Assembly (NCBI GenBank): GCA_022695795.1
Contig: MU404181.1
Coordinates: 36,382-100,381 of the forward strand
DNA from: Biscogniauxia marginata
Lineage: Eukaryota > Ascomycota > Sordariomycetes > Xylariales > Xylariaceae
Direction of reading: 5' to 3'
Length of the DNA: 64,000 nt
The translations under genes and the position numbers were made by a program. The first letter of the stretch is position 1; each line of letters opens with the position of its first letter. Below the pieces are notes generated by a model. The model made no database searches. It was given only the letters and a program-made list of their open reading frames with translations, and was not told the DNA's origin. Below are positions 12,039 through 22,944 of this stretch, piece after piece.

Positions 12039-12788
12039 ATGTCAGGCAAAATCGATCAACTGTGGCAATGTAATTTCTGCTCAGCGTATTTTGCATCAAA
12101 CGAGCTATTACAGCTCCATTTCAACGAATATCGAGTCAATCCTCCCATCCCGAACTTGCAACTTCCAATCTAACATTCTCCAGTCTCGAGCTGCTGAAGC
12201 AGCACGCTGCCTGGCCCATGCAAACGCTAATGCTGGCGAGGATTTCGAACACTGCTCAGAGAACGAGTATGAAACGCCGAAAATAAGGAAGGACACATGC
12301 TGTCCCTATACAAAATGCAACCGGCTCGACCCGTTTACGAAGGGGCAGCGGCTGCGGGTGCACTTTAGACAACGTAAACTTCCACGTTTTATCATCCTAC
12401 ACTGATCTGCTACTTACACGATGCAGATGTCGAATGTGAAGAAGTATGCGTATTTTGCTTTAAGGTTTTTAGGGTGGCGAGCGAGTATATTAGGCATGCA
12501 AGAGGGCACAGCGACGCGATTGAGGAGAAGACGACATATACAAATAAGAGGTGTCAAAAGCTAGTCATAAGGGCCGACCAGGAGTTGATGGCGCGACTAA
12601 GGGAAGCGGACGAGCCTAGGGGAAAGAAAAGAACGCAGGAGGAGATCACTATGGATTCCGATGCGACGAGTAGCGGTCTTAGTTTGGATGGCGCTATCAT
12701 AAATGCGGATAGCTCTCTAGAAGGTGCTGGATCCCTCGAGCACCTTAGCTCATCAACCAAGTTCTACCTCACAATCTCCACTCGATAG
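12039..12788 (+). CDS. C2H2 zinc-finger protein, three exons, 215 aa
   Basis: Exons are 12039-12134, 12184-12373 and 12427-12788. Intron 1 (49 nt, GTCAAT..TCTAAC..CCAG) and intron 2 (53 nt, GTAAAC..GCAG) restore one frame of 216 codons including the stop. Three zinc-binding patches follow in order: WQCNFCSAYF near residue 10; CCPYTKCNRLDPF with LRVHFRQH; and VCVFCFKVFRVASEYIRHARGH, a good C2H2 finger. The tail holds EADEPRGKKRTQEE, a nuclear-signal-like stretch, then a Ser-rich region. Similar fingers are known beside the FluG/DUF3435-type recombinase-like genes of ascomycetes (family knowledge), but no recombinase is seen here. DNA binding in the nucleus is inferred. The stop at 12786-12788 may not be the true end, because another frame stays mostly open to 13027. 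Confidence 0.65.
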
Positions 12789-13027
12789 ATCCGCCTCTGG
12801 TATCGATGCGACTTCCCAATAATGCTGGGCAAGTGAGCTTTGCCAGAATTCCAGAGTAGCCGCACCCTCAGATAGGCCCGTTGATTCCAATTCAGGACGA
12901 CAATGACTTTACACCCTCCTTATTTTTCTATACAAATTTTGTCCAATATCCTCCTTCAATAGATCCAAGCACTGAGTTGGTGCACGTGGCTGGCATCGAA
13001 GTAGGCAGTCTACAACAGCCTATGTAA
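12789..13027 (+). other. Possible 3' coding extension of the zinc-finger gene
   Basis: A second frame reads DPPLVSMRLPNNAGQVSFAR, one TAG, then PHPQIGPLIPIQDDNDFTPS and on to TAA at 13025-13027. The composition is protein-like. It could be a lost or alternatively spliced last exon; a 65-nt intron 12724-12788 would fit the frame but has a poor donor. Confidence 0.3.
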
Positions 13028-13156
13028 ATATTAATTCAATCAGTCCACTCATTATATTCTACTACTTTAACGCTCCTTTCCATGCGCTGTTAGCCATTGC
13101 TACAACTATTGACCTTCTTGCCGTCTAGCTATTGCGGAAAGATATGTTGCATAGTT

Positions 13157-13937
13157 TCAATGATGACTTGTCTTTGTAGTCGACCTCCCAAATGCAAAAT
13201 TCACCCCAACCTTTTTACTCTCCAATTCCTCATAGACCTTTCGTTGCAGGGCTGGAAGGTTTGGAAGCGTCATTGGAGGCCACTTGGCAAGCACATCCTC
13301 TGTAGCGAAAACGAATGTGATTGCAAACCCTTGCTTAATTTCGAGATTAATTCGTGCATCGAATAGCACTCTGCCCCTCGTTAGAACACGCCATTATGGA
13401 ATAGAGAGAACTCACAAGCCACCGTGTTCAAATTCTAAAACCTTGCCCTTTAAACACGCTTGATCAAGATCGGATTTAAGAGTTTCGTAAAACAGATATT
13501 CTGTTTCCTTCATAGGCAACTCAACCAGGTGTGAGCCACCATAGTATACTACTTGTGATCCTTTGGCTAGTAGATGTACCATGAAACGAGGCTGAAGGGC
13601 TTTGGGGCCACCGCCCCTAAAGCAGATGATACGGCCCGGTTTTGCAGTGTACCTTAGCCAATGCACGAGGACGCACCTTCTTTCAAATATAGATTCAAGA
13701 ATAGGTCGGACGTGCTAAAAGGAATCAGTTAGCTGACACGGAACAGACACTCCTACTTACAGCCTCATAAAGGACGTGTTTTTTGCAAAAGTCCAGGCCT
13801 TCCTCCGTCCAGAAGGGGAATCCCTTTCGTTCTAGTTCTGAGATATCATCTCCCACCTCCACAACTTTCCATTCAAGGAAGCCCTGGTCATGGAGAGATC
13901 GTGTTGCAGCATCCAGAGATAATGCGTCTAGCTCCAT
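13157..13937 (-). CDS. Hypothetical three-exon protein, 229 aa, apparently intact
   Basis: Exons are 13937-13761, 13714-13416 and 13370-13157. Intron 1 (46 nt) has GTAAGT donor, GCTAAC branch and TTTTAG acceptor. Intron 2 (45 nt) has GTGAGT, TCTAAC and GGCAG. All three signals are near-perfect, and the spliced frame is 690 nt with no internal stop. ATG at 13937 is chosen because the upstream in-frame TTG is not a fungal start. Visible regions: an acidic helical N-terminus (MELDALSLDAATRSLHDQGF), a central Gly-rich basic part (GRIICFRGGGPKALQPRF, then VVYYGGSHLVEL), and VLFDARINLEIKQGF with ITFVFATEDVLAKWPPM. There is no signal peptide or clear membrane span. The family is not recognised; a beta-rich enzyme-like fold is only a guess. 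It is convergent with the zinc-finger gene. Confidence 0.72.
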
Positions 13938-13949
13938 GGACAATTCTAG

Positions 13950-13967
13950 TTTGTTGTTGTTGTTGTA
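13950..13967. repeat. Short TTG microsatellite
   Basis: About five TTG units lie just upstream of the start of the minus-strand gene, probably in its 5' untranslated region. Confidence 0.6.
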
Positions 13968-14170
13968 TCGTCCGTGCCTAAAAGCGGGTTATGTTTGGGT
14001 TCTTGACCCAAGAAAATGAGGAATCTTACCCCTCCGGAAAAGCTATGTTCCAGGTGCCGAGAAATCCCTGTTAGCGTAACAACCATAGCTCATAGTCCTA
14101 TTACTCCTAAATAGATTAGGCCATACAAATATGACAGTCTAATATATCCATTCCTTTTTGCTAATATTAC

Positions 14171-14203
14171 AGGTAGGTCGCGTATTTAGGTTTTCTTGAT
14201 TTG
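14171..14203 (-). repeat. Short LTR fragment
   Basis: AGGTAGGTCGCGTATTTAGG followed by TTTTCTTGATTT matches positions ~45-80 of the antisense LTR. Nothing of the LTR precedes it, and it sits 5 bp from the next LTR. Confidence 0.5.
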
Positions 14204-14208
14204 CCGGG

Positions 14209-14897
14209 TGTTACGAACTGTCACACGGGATAACGTGCCAAGATATTATTAGTCAGTATAACTTATGAATAGTCGGAGATAGGAATGCATATATGCAAGC
14301 ATAACTAATAACTAACTGGTTGAATTCTTTATGGCCTGAAGGCCTGACAGCCTGGATGCCTTATGGCATATTCGTGTATAAATAGGAGACTAAACAGCAA
14401 GGAGGGATGAAGGGAAACTTAGACCTTCATGACTTCCTTGAGACCCAAGAGAATTATTAGTTGAATTATAAATATTATGTTCCAAGCACAATCTGCCCTT
14501 GTCACACGAACTCTGTTAGCCAAGTGATCAGAGGTCACGTGAACATCAGAAAGCAATCTCACGATCTTGTATAAGTTTGATAGATTAGTAGATCAAGGTG
14601 ATCGAAGGACCTCGAGAAGTCTTTCTCGATCTGTAGATCTAACACAGCTGTATGGAGGAAAGAATAAGTATAAGTAGGATAGAAACTCCTTGTGTATCTA
14701 TTTACTCGTTCTTGAGCTATCAATCTAAGACTATAATCGCTCTTTGGAAACTATAGTGAGAGTACCCTGAAATCTCTCTGACGGGCAGTTATATTGAACC
14801 AATCTTGAGCCACTGTTACCTCGAGAAAATCAAGAAACCCCAGTACGTGACCTACCTGTGAAGTCAGACTGACAAAAGTAATTGGAGGGTTCGTCAC
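14209..14897 (+). repeat. Gypsy-type LTR split by an inserted LTR
   Basis: It starts TGTTACGAAC and, after the insert, resumes with TCTGTTAGCC and ends GGGTTCGTCAC. Without the insert it is about 395 bp, the usual length. It is little affected by RIP (GGTCACGTGA retained). No target duplication is seen, so its borders may be rearranged. Confidence 0.8.
14219..14506 (+). repeat. Inserted solo LTR of another family, CGAAC duplication
   Basis: It starts TGTCACACGGG and ends CCCTTGTCACA, 288 bp, flanked by CGAAC at 14214-14218 and 14507-14511. It holds a TATAAATA box at 14377-14384, which sets the likely orientation. It is unrelated in sequence to the dominant LTR and is the only copy in the window. 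Confidence 0.88.
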
Positions 14898-16900
14898 CTG
14901 AATCTCTTACATAAGTCAAACATATACAACTATAAACTTCCGTATTACATATAAGATAATTATTGACATGTGTGTGCCATGTCATTCTTTAAATTTAGGA
15001 AGATAAATATGTTATGTTGGCTGAACTAATGGCAAGATTCTAGGGAAAGAGAACGCTGCTACCAAGTTCGAGTTGGGCACATTATAAATATAGACATACT
15101 TGGTAGACCTTTGCCGATAGAGAGTGTATAACGTTCTGGATAGATCTTAATTCAACCGGTTGTCCCGTCCCCCGCACCCTCTCCAATGACTTCTTCCATT
15201 GAGACCACGTTATTACCTTATTCCGACGAGCCAGGGTCGATACTATTAGGTTGACCATCAATGCCTTCATTCGAAGAATCGTTCTCACTTGGTGTGGAGT
15301 CAGGAGGAGGCGATGGCTCAGGCCGTTCATCGTTGGAAGATGGAGTACCTGTATCCTTGTTAGCTTGGAAATGGACGCCAATCTAGAGGTTCAACTTGCG
15401 TGACATGTTGGGTAAATGTTACTAGAGCTACCCAAGCTTTGTGTTAGTAGAAGGTCCCATGACAATATATGTTTATGCTCATACCCACAATCTCACTGCC
15501 TCTTTCTGGACGTACCTGTGGATGTTTCGACAAAAGTGCGTTCAGGGCGGAATTGTATAACCACGATATAGACAAAGCAGTTAAGAGCAGTTTATGTGTG
15601 TTCGAGGTTTGCTGGAAATGGAGTCTCTGGGCAAAGGTCTAAAGGCCGGCCTTAAAGGGGTCCTTATACTAATAGATACAGTGTAAGTAACCATACTATA
15701 ACGACTGGCTACCCCTTCAGACTCTGAGCATGGAATTTTTCGGTCTTATTCAAAATCCCAACAATTACACTGTAGACCGGCTACTATGGAGCATGGAGCA
15801 TATTGCATGAAGCGAGGTTACTAGATACAGTCAGGAGTTACCTACCATGCATTAGCTATAACACTATAGGTTAAGTGAAGAAGCTCCATTAAGGGAAGCT
15901 GAGTTACATTACATGAACCGATGTTAGGAAAACCAGTTAGAGCTACGGAGTTGGTATAGCATGTAAGCATGCTTGCAGGAGCGTTTAAATATTTCCGAAG
16001 AGCCCAGTCCGGGATGTGCAATGCCACGTATGTCTGCCCACGCTGAAGAGGCCGGGCAGCGCGACTTAGTAGTAGTTGTAGTGTTATACAAGCCGCTACC
16101 TGTAAAATCCGGCAGAACACCCTGCCCCCTTTGAGAAGCTAGTATAGTCATCGAGATTACAAGCGGTTTTACTGCACGTTAGAGACTCTGGTCTCAATTA
16201 CACCAGAATATAGCCCCAGTATGCAGATAGACAAGCGATCTTGCAGATCTCATTCATATAGTTGTCCGAGGACATTGGCTTGCCTGGAAGCTAGTTTTCT
16301 CTAGACTCGGTTTAGCTGGGTAATTTAACTTGAGGATTTCTCACGGTACCTATCCTCCACGATATGAATTTCCAATCTTCAAGCTTGTCTAGGATAATTA
16401 TGCCAGTTACTCCTTACCAAGGCCAGCGGGCTTGCTCTCACTTTCGTTGGGGCATTATCTCAGCCTCGAGGCTGAGGTACAGCCTTTGACTAATCAGTCA
16501 ATGCGCCACACTCTGATTGGCCCGGAGCGGTTCCGGAGCGATTCCCACGCAACAGCCAAGCCGGGAACTACCCCTAATGACCGTGGGCAATATCGCGAGC
16601 CCGCGATCCCTGTCAAAGGTGGGTATTACAAGCGCGCGGTCCTGTCGAGCAGGTGGGGGAGTATTGCGAGCCCGCGGTCCTACATGGTTTAGAGGGTCTG
16701 ACATCACCGTGATCGGCTTTAGCCTAGCACTGTGGCAAAATGGGGTTAGACGGTCCACTTGGCCCGCATTGCGCATAAATACCTTGCATCCCGCCAATTT
16801 TGACCGTGAGACCGTTATTGCTTTTTCTCTCCCAACTCCCCGATTTGCGAAATAAATCTTTATCAAGAGCTGTCTAAACCATTTTGCTCCAAGTCTTTGG
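14898..16900. other. Non-RIP intergenic DNA with gene relics
   Basis: Normal composition. On the minus strand 15365-15118 reads a Ser/Pro/Asp-rich, disordered-looking frame (NDERPEPSPPPDSTPSEND) broken by stops, possibly a relic exon. 16555-16690 holds two partial copies of ATCGCGAGCCCGCGATCC. No complete gene is recognised. Confidence 0.4.
16459..16476. other. Perfect 18-bp palindrome
   Basis: CTCAGCCTCGAGGCTGAG is fully self-complementary. Function unknown. Confidence 0.45.
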
Positions 16901-16903
16901 GAT

Positions 16904-16999
16904 ATGCGAAAGATGTGTGAAACTTGCCGGGACGAAGGCATTGAAGGCATGAAATGCCCGACTTGCGACCATCCACCCAAATCGTCAAATAAGGGCTGA
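16904..16999 (+). CDS. Small CxxC-pair ORF, 31 aa
   Basis: ATG to TGA, reading MRKMCETCRDEGIEGMKCPT then CDHPPKSSNKG. Two CxxC pairs 13 residues apart could bind one zinc ion. It may be a fragment of a larger zinc-ribbon protein or chance. No neighbour supports a role. Confidence 0.25.
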   Translation: MRKMCETCRDEGIEGMKCPTCDHPPKSSNKG

Positions 17000-18213
17000 T
17001 TATTATTTGGTTACATGCCAATATCACCCCGATAGTATATTGTTGCGCTAGACTGGACCATCTTTTTGACCGATCATTTCGTTGACTGTATGGAATAGGG
17101 TTGGCAACACAGACATGTTGGGAGATTTCCTTATAAGAACAGTTGTTATGAATATAGCCAGGCATTGTCAACGGGATTTTCTTCTGACGTTCGCGCATGA
17201 GTTGGGCATATAATGGTCACAACCCGCAATCCCTGTCGGGGCCTCGATGTCTAGGTCGTATCAGAAAACAAAATATGGCATTGAGAGAATACAGAACATA
17301 TCAAGCTTGGCATCGCAAATTATGATTAGCCCAGACGATACGGGTATGCGTTATATTACGTTAGCTATTTTATCAGTGTATAAGCACACGGCCTATTTCA
17401 GTATAGATTCTAGTTGTTCGGACTAAACAACGCTTATTTATTTGCTAGGTAATTTGCTTCTGACGCCACTGGCTAATCAACGTGTAGTATCTAATCAATG
17501 ACCCTAAGTAATGGACCTAGGAAAAACCTATCTCTATGAATTCCTAGGTATGGATGAATCTGGAAGGAGATCGATGTGTCAGTGGCCGTTGGTAAGACAG
17601 GGGAAAGAGCCTTAGAAGGGTTTGTGAACTACTCCTTTTTGCCTTCATCTGTAAGGTTATATGCGTAGCAAGTGGTTAGCTGTACTTCTTGCTTTCTCTG
17701 TTGATTGATACATGACGCGCGTTATGACATGCGTACCATGTCGTAGCCTGGTCCCTTGATCTGCTAAAGTATTGCCCAAAAACACTAGAGGAAATCTCGA
17801 GGAGGCCTCTATACCATCTACGTCTTCCTAAATAAACATTTCCTCGTGCAAATCTATCTATTCGTTATACATTCGGATCCTCCCGCGCTTTACAAAGGAA
17901 AGCCTTTATGTAAAGATAAAGTCCTTCGTTTTCCTTTTTCCATTTTCCACTATTTGGAAATACTGCTTTTCGCATCTTATTTATTAAGGGGACTAGTGAT
18001 TCGTAGTATTTAATAAAGAACTCGGTTATGATCTTGCGAAAAATATCTTTATTAGATATCGTACCTAGTTTTAACTTTGTTAATTTCTCCATATTTATAT
18101 AATTCCACTTATCGAACTATAGGATAACTCTGTTAAGCCTTTTTCTATCTAGTTTATTATCGTAGATATATATCCAAAATAACACCTAAAAAAAAGACTC
18201 TGTTACAAACCAA
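17000..18213. other. Intergenic DNA grading into the AT-rich block
   Basis: A 75-codon Lys-rich frame on the minus strand (18092-17865, with RKIITEFFIKYYESLVPLIN) may be a relic exon. Otherwise nothing is recognised. RIP-like composition starts near 18.1 kb. Confidence 0.35.
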
Positions 18214-18218
18214 CTATG

Positions 18219-18520
18219 TGTAACGAACCTCCCTATGTGTTCCTAGTTAGCTGACTTTATAGGTAAATACATACTAGGTTTTCTTGTTTTAAAGGTAATA
18301 ATGGATTAAGGTTAATTTAAAAGGTTTATAATGCTTTATTCGTTAAAGAGATTTCAAGGTATTCTCATTATAGTATTAAAAAGTAATTATAGTTTTAAAT
18401 TAATAGCTAAAAAACAAGAATAAATAACTAGATATAAAGGAGATTTTAATTTATTCCTTTTTTTTATTAATTTTTTTTGGTATGTTAAATATTAATTAGA
18501 TTTAAACGGATTTAGAGAGT
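18219..18520 (-). repeat. Antisense Gypsy LTR, end missing
   Basis: It starts TGTAACGAACC and follows the LTR for about 300 bp, but is cut where the next, opposite LTR begins. Confidence 0.75.
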
Positions 18521-18985
18521 TATTACAAACCCAACCTATTAAAGGGGTTTCTTATAAGGGTGTTAAAACATAGATTATAAGGATGTTAACAAGATAAAGG
18601 ATTTAAATACAACATTACATAATATAGATCTTAATAGATAAAGTAATCTAGACGTATTCATTTAACAGTATAAAATAAATCACTATAAATAAAGTGATCT
18701 AAAAGTATTTAATATATTAAAACGAAAGGAATATATAAAGAGAAAATGAGTATAAAAAAGATGGGATTTCTTATATATCAAGTTATTCATTCTTTAACTA
18801 TTAATCTAAAACTATAATCACTCTTTAATACTATAATAAAAGTACCTTAAAATCTCTTTAACAAATAAAGCATTATAAATCTTTTAAATTAACCTCGATT
18901 TATTATTACCTTTAAAACAAGAAAACCTAGTACGTATTTACTTATAAAGTCAGTTAACTAGGAACATATAAGGAGGTTCGTCATA
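18521..18985 (+). repeat. Sense Gypsy LTR of the long subfamily
   Basis: It starts TATTACAAACC (from TGTTACAAACC) and ends GGTTCGTCATA. It matches the 5' LTR at 32441 through the segment TTTCTTATAAGGGTGTTAA. It sits directly against the interior of a polymerase gene rather than gag, so it is a nested solo LTR or a recombination product. No target duplication is visible. Confidence 0.75.
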
Positions 18986-21900
18986 ATAACCAAGCCTGAA
19001 AATTTAACAAAGAAAGTACCATGTAAATACCTCCGTTTCTATAAATTATTTAAAAATAAAATAAAATAAAATTACTAAAATATAACTAATAAAATTATTA
19101 AATCCACTTTAAAAAAGGAAAACAATTAAAACTATTTTTAGTATATCTTATAAATTAAGAAAAATAAAAAGCATTATAAAAAGGAATATAAAAAAACCTT
19201 AATAAAGGATATATTCGAGAATTAAAATCCTTGTTAAGATACCTAATAATTATAATATTAAAGGTTAATAAAAACGGAAAATAACATATTAATAAAGAAA
19301 AAAATTTAGTATAATAACGAGTAATTAATTATTAACACTTTAATAAAGTAATAAAAAAACGAATATTTGTTACTACTAATAAAACTTATAAAAAGATAAA
19401 TTAATAAAGCTTAAATCTTTATAGCATTAAATCTTCGTAATAATTATTACATAATTAAAATGGCTAAAAGACACGAATAACATACTGCTTTTTAAACGGT
19501 ATATAAACATTATAAATATAAAGTTATATTATTTAAACTTATTAACGCACTCGCTATATTTTAATATATAATTATAATAGTTTTTTATAAGTTTCTAAAT
19601 AAATTTTTATTTATTTATTTAAATGATATATTAATTTACTTAAAAACAAAAAGGAGTATAAAGAACATATAAAATAAGTGTTAAAAGCCTTAAAAAAAGG
19701 AAATCTACTTATTTATTTGATTAAAAATAAATAGTATATTAGAAAACTAAATTACCTAAGTTTTATAATAAATCCAGGAAAAATCTACATTTAAAAGGGA
19801 AAAATAGCAGTAGTTAAAGATTAACTAAAACCCAAAAATGTTATAAATATATACGTATTTTTTGGCTTTATTAATTACGTTAAATAATTTATTTAAGATT
19901 TTAAGTAAATTGTTAAGTTATTAACGGAATTAATTATTTTAACGAAAATAAAAAAAGCTAAATCGGCTTTTTTATAACTAAAAAAGTTATAACTAAATTT
20001 CTAAATAAAAACAAGAAAAAACAACTAAGAATAAACGCCTTAAATTTCGCTATCGAAGCAGTTTTAAAACAACTAAAAAACAATAAAAAATGATACTTAG
20101 TCGCGTATTTATTTAAAGCACTATATAATGCTAAATTAAATTATTAAATTTATAATAAAGAATTATTAATAGTTATTAAAGTATTAAAGAAATAAAAACT
20201 ATAACTTAATAAAATTAAAGAACCTATTAATATTCATTTAAATTATAAGAACTTTATACGATTCATAATAACGTAAACGCTTAATTAAAAACATAAGCGC
20301 TAAATGATTTTCCTATTTAAGTTTAATTTTAAGATTTATTACATCAAAAAAAAAGAAAACATTTAAATAAATCTTTTTAATAAGAAAAGAAATTATAATT
20401 CGCAAGTTAATAAAAGAGATATTTAAATATTTAAACATTAAAGTAACAAATTAATATAAAAAACTAGAAATAACGTTTTAAAGAAAGTTATAATTAAAAG
20501 GAAAAACAATTATAGTTTTAATAAAAAACTAATAACGAACTTCTCTCGTATAAAGAAAAAATCTACGTATCGAAATAAGTATAAAACAAGTTTATTAAAG
20601 AATTCTATAAACACCCTTTATATAGTTACTAAAGAATCTTTAAAACGTTAAAATAGTTATAAAAAAGTTCGACTTTTTAGAAATAAAACAAATAGTTAAG
20701 AGAGTTATAAAACATTATAACGTTTATAATAAAACTAAAGCGTTACGACACAAACCATATAAATTATTATAACTAACTCAAATACTTGAAAAAGCATAAC
20801 ACATAATTACGTGAGATTTCGTAATGAAACTCCCTAAATTAAAAAACCCTACTATAAAAGTACTTTATAACAGTATATAGGTAATTATTAATAAACTTAC
20901 GAAGTATATTTACTTCTTATTATTTAACGAGTTAAGCATAGTAAAATAATTAGTTTTTAGTTTCTTAAAAAATATATTAATAAATATAAATTATTAAAAC
21001 ACATTATTTTAAATAAAAACAAGTTATTTACGTTAAAGTTTTAAACTAGCTTAATAAAACAAATAAAAGTTAAATAAAAGTTATTTATAGCATATTATTC
21101 CTAGTTAAACGAATAAATATAAAAATTAAACTAAATAATAAAATAATACCTTTAAAGCTATATTAACTAGGAAATAAACAACTAAATAAAATTATTATTA
21201 ATAACCCAAATAACTTATAATACTTTAATTAACGAAGATATAAAAATATCACTATATAAAGTAATATATAGTTAAAAAGCAGAAATCTAAAAATAACTAA
21301 TTAAACTTATAAAAGTATTAAAAGTCGAAACGAAAACCCCGAAAATAAAAGTACTATTCGAAAAAGTCTAAATAGTATAGCTACGATTATAAAAAGAGTT
21401 ATAATTTATTTAAAACAAAATAATAAAGTATTATAATAAAAAAAGAATTAAAAGACTAATTTTTAAAAGAAAAAACATAATTTACTTACTTCGCTAATAA
21501 TAAAGCGTGTTAATAAAAACACCTTAAATTAAAACGAAACGGCTTAGTAAAAAACTTAAGTTTAAAAAGTTAAAACTATATAAAATTAAAAAAATTATTT
21601 CAAAAGTTAATTATAAATTTTCTTTACTAAAAAGATTTAAAATATACTTAATATTCTATATTTTACTTTTAAAACCAACATTAAAAAATACTTCGTTAAA
21701 AGAACAATTAAAACTTAAAGAAAATCTTAATAAATACGAAGTTAAAAAGATATTAAATTTAAGAAAAGTTAATAATTAATTATAATATCTTATTAAATAA
21801 GAAAGCTACTTACTAAAAGAAAATATTTAGAAATCACTTAAGCATTTAAAAAACTTAATAAAAGAAATTAAAGACTTTTACCGTTAAAATCTAAATTAAT

Positions 21901-22574
21901 TAAAAAGGCTTAAACGTCGAGATTTAAATCGTTAAAAGAAAAAGGAAAAGTCTTAATAATAAATAAGTTTTAAGTAAATCTAGGTTAATATTGTTTTCCC
22001 TTTTTACGTTATAACTTTTCGTTAAGGCGTCGCTGTTTTTTCGTCTCTTTAAACTTAACACGCTTTAGTTCCTCGATAGAATTAAAACCCCGAGTAAATA
22101 TTCTTTATAGCTTTTTAAACTGAAAGCTTTTTTACGTTCGAAAACGACGCGTTTTATTTATAACCTTTTTAGCTACGGCGTTCACCTCTTTTAAATCCGC
22201 TTTAACTTTTTAAAATTACTTAGTAATTTTAATTATACCTTTACGCGAAATACTAAAAACGTTATAATAAGTACGTTTTAAACGAATATACTTTAAATAA
22301 TAGCTCGAGTTTTCAAAAGTTATATACTCTTTTCTAGATTATTTATAAGAAAAATAAGCTATTTCCTTTTTTTCGTTTAAAATAACTAGTTTTGAAAAAG
22401 TAGTTTTATTTTTTGCTAGTTTTTTAACGCGTCGCGAAATAACTTCTTTTCGGTTTTTAGTTATATGGTAAAACATAACAAAAGAAATAAAGTTAAAAAA
22501 ACTTAAAATAATAAGTAAGTTTTTTTTTAAACCCTTTTATCTTCGAGATAAAGATTCTCGAAAAGGAAGAATAA
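18986..22574 (+). pseudogene. Gypsy polymerase (RT, RNase H, integrase, chromodomain), RIP-degraded
   Basis: It begins just upstream of reverse transcriptase; gag and protease are absent. The RT active-site block reads FIYLNDILIY at about 19610-19639, with the first catalytic Asp changed to Asn by GAT->AAT. The integrase zinc/core region reads NVYNKTKALRHKPYKLL near 20730-20775. The chromodomain lies at about 21740-21880. Dense stops in all frames. It runs straight into its 3' LTR across a purine tract and the nonamer TAATGTTAC (22572-22580). Confidence 0.85.
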
Positions 22575-22944
22575 TGTTACGAGTCTTACGTGTAAATCAC
22601 GTAAGCAAAAATAATTCGGTAAATCGAGAGTAAATAATAAGCGATTTATCGATTTAAAGTAATTTAATAAATCGTGAGTAAATAATAAGTAATTTATTAA
22701 TTTAATTATTTTATATGAAAAAAAGAAAAAGTATAAATAAATTAGAATTTCTTATATAATTAATTTAAGATTAGAATTACTTTTTAATATTATAATAAAA
22801 ATACCTTAAAATCTCTTTAATGAATAAAACATTATAAATCATTTAAATTAATTTTAATTCATTATTACTTTTAAATTAAAAAAACCTAGTACGTATTTAC
22901 TTATGAAGTTAGTTAACTAGGAATACATAGAGAGGTTCGTTATA
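22575..22944 (+). repeat. 3' LTR of the truncated Gypsy element
   Basis: It starts TGTTACGAGTC and ends GAGGTTCGTTATA (from GTCACA). The U3 part carries a short tandem repeat around AAATCGTGAGTAAATAATAAG. Its first bases overlap the nonamer TAATGTTAC, which is important as an empty target for the Rep element. Confidence 0.85.

Noticed and set aside
14209..14897. Terminal repeat of a complete element spanning 1417-14897
   Set aside because: The 1417-1804 LTR has its own AGAGC duplication, and no colinear internal region lies between.
16432..16980. Overlapping long ORFs on both strands
   Set aside because: GC-rich sequence open in several frames without introns, motifs or a preferred frame; treated as chance.
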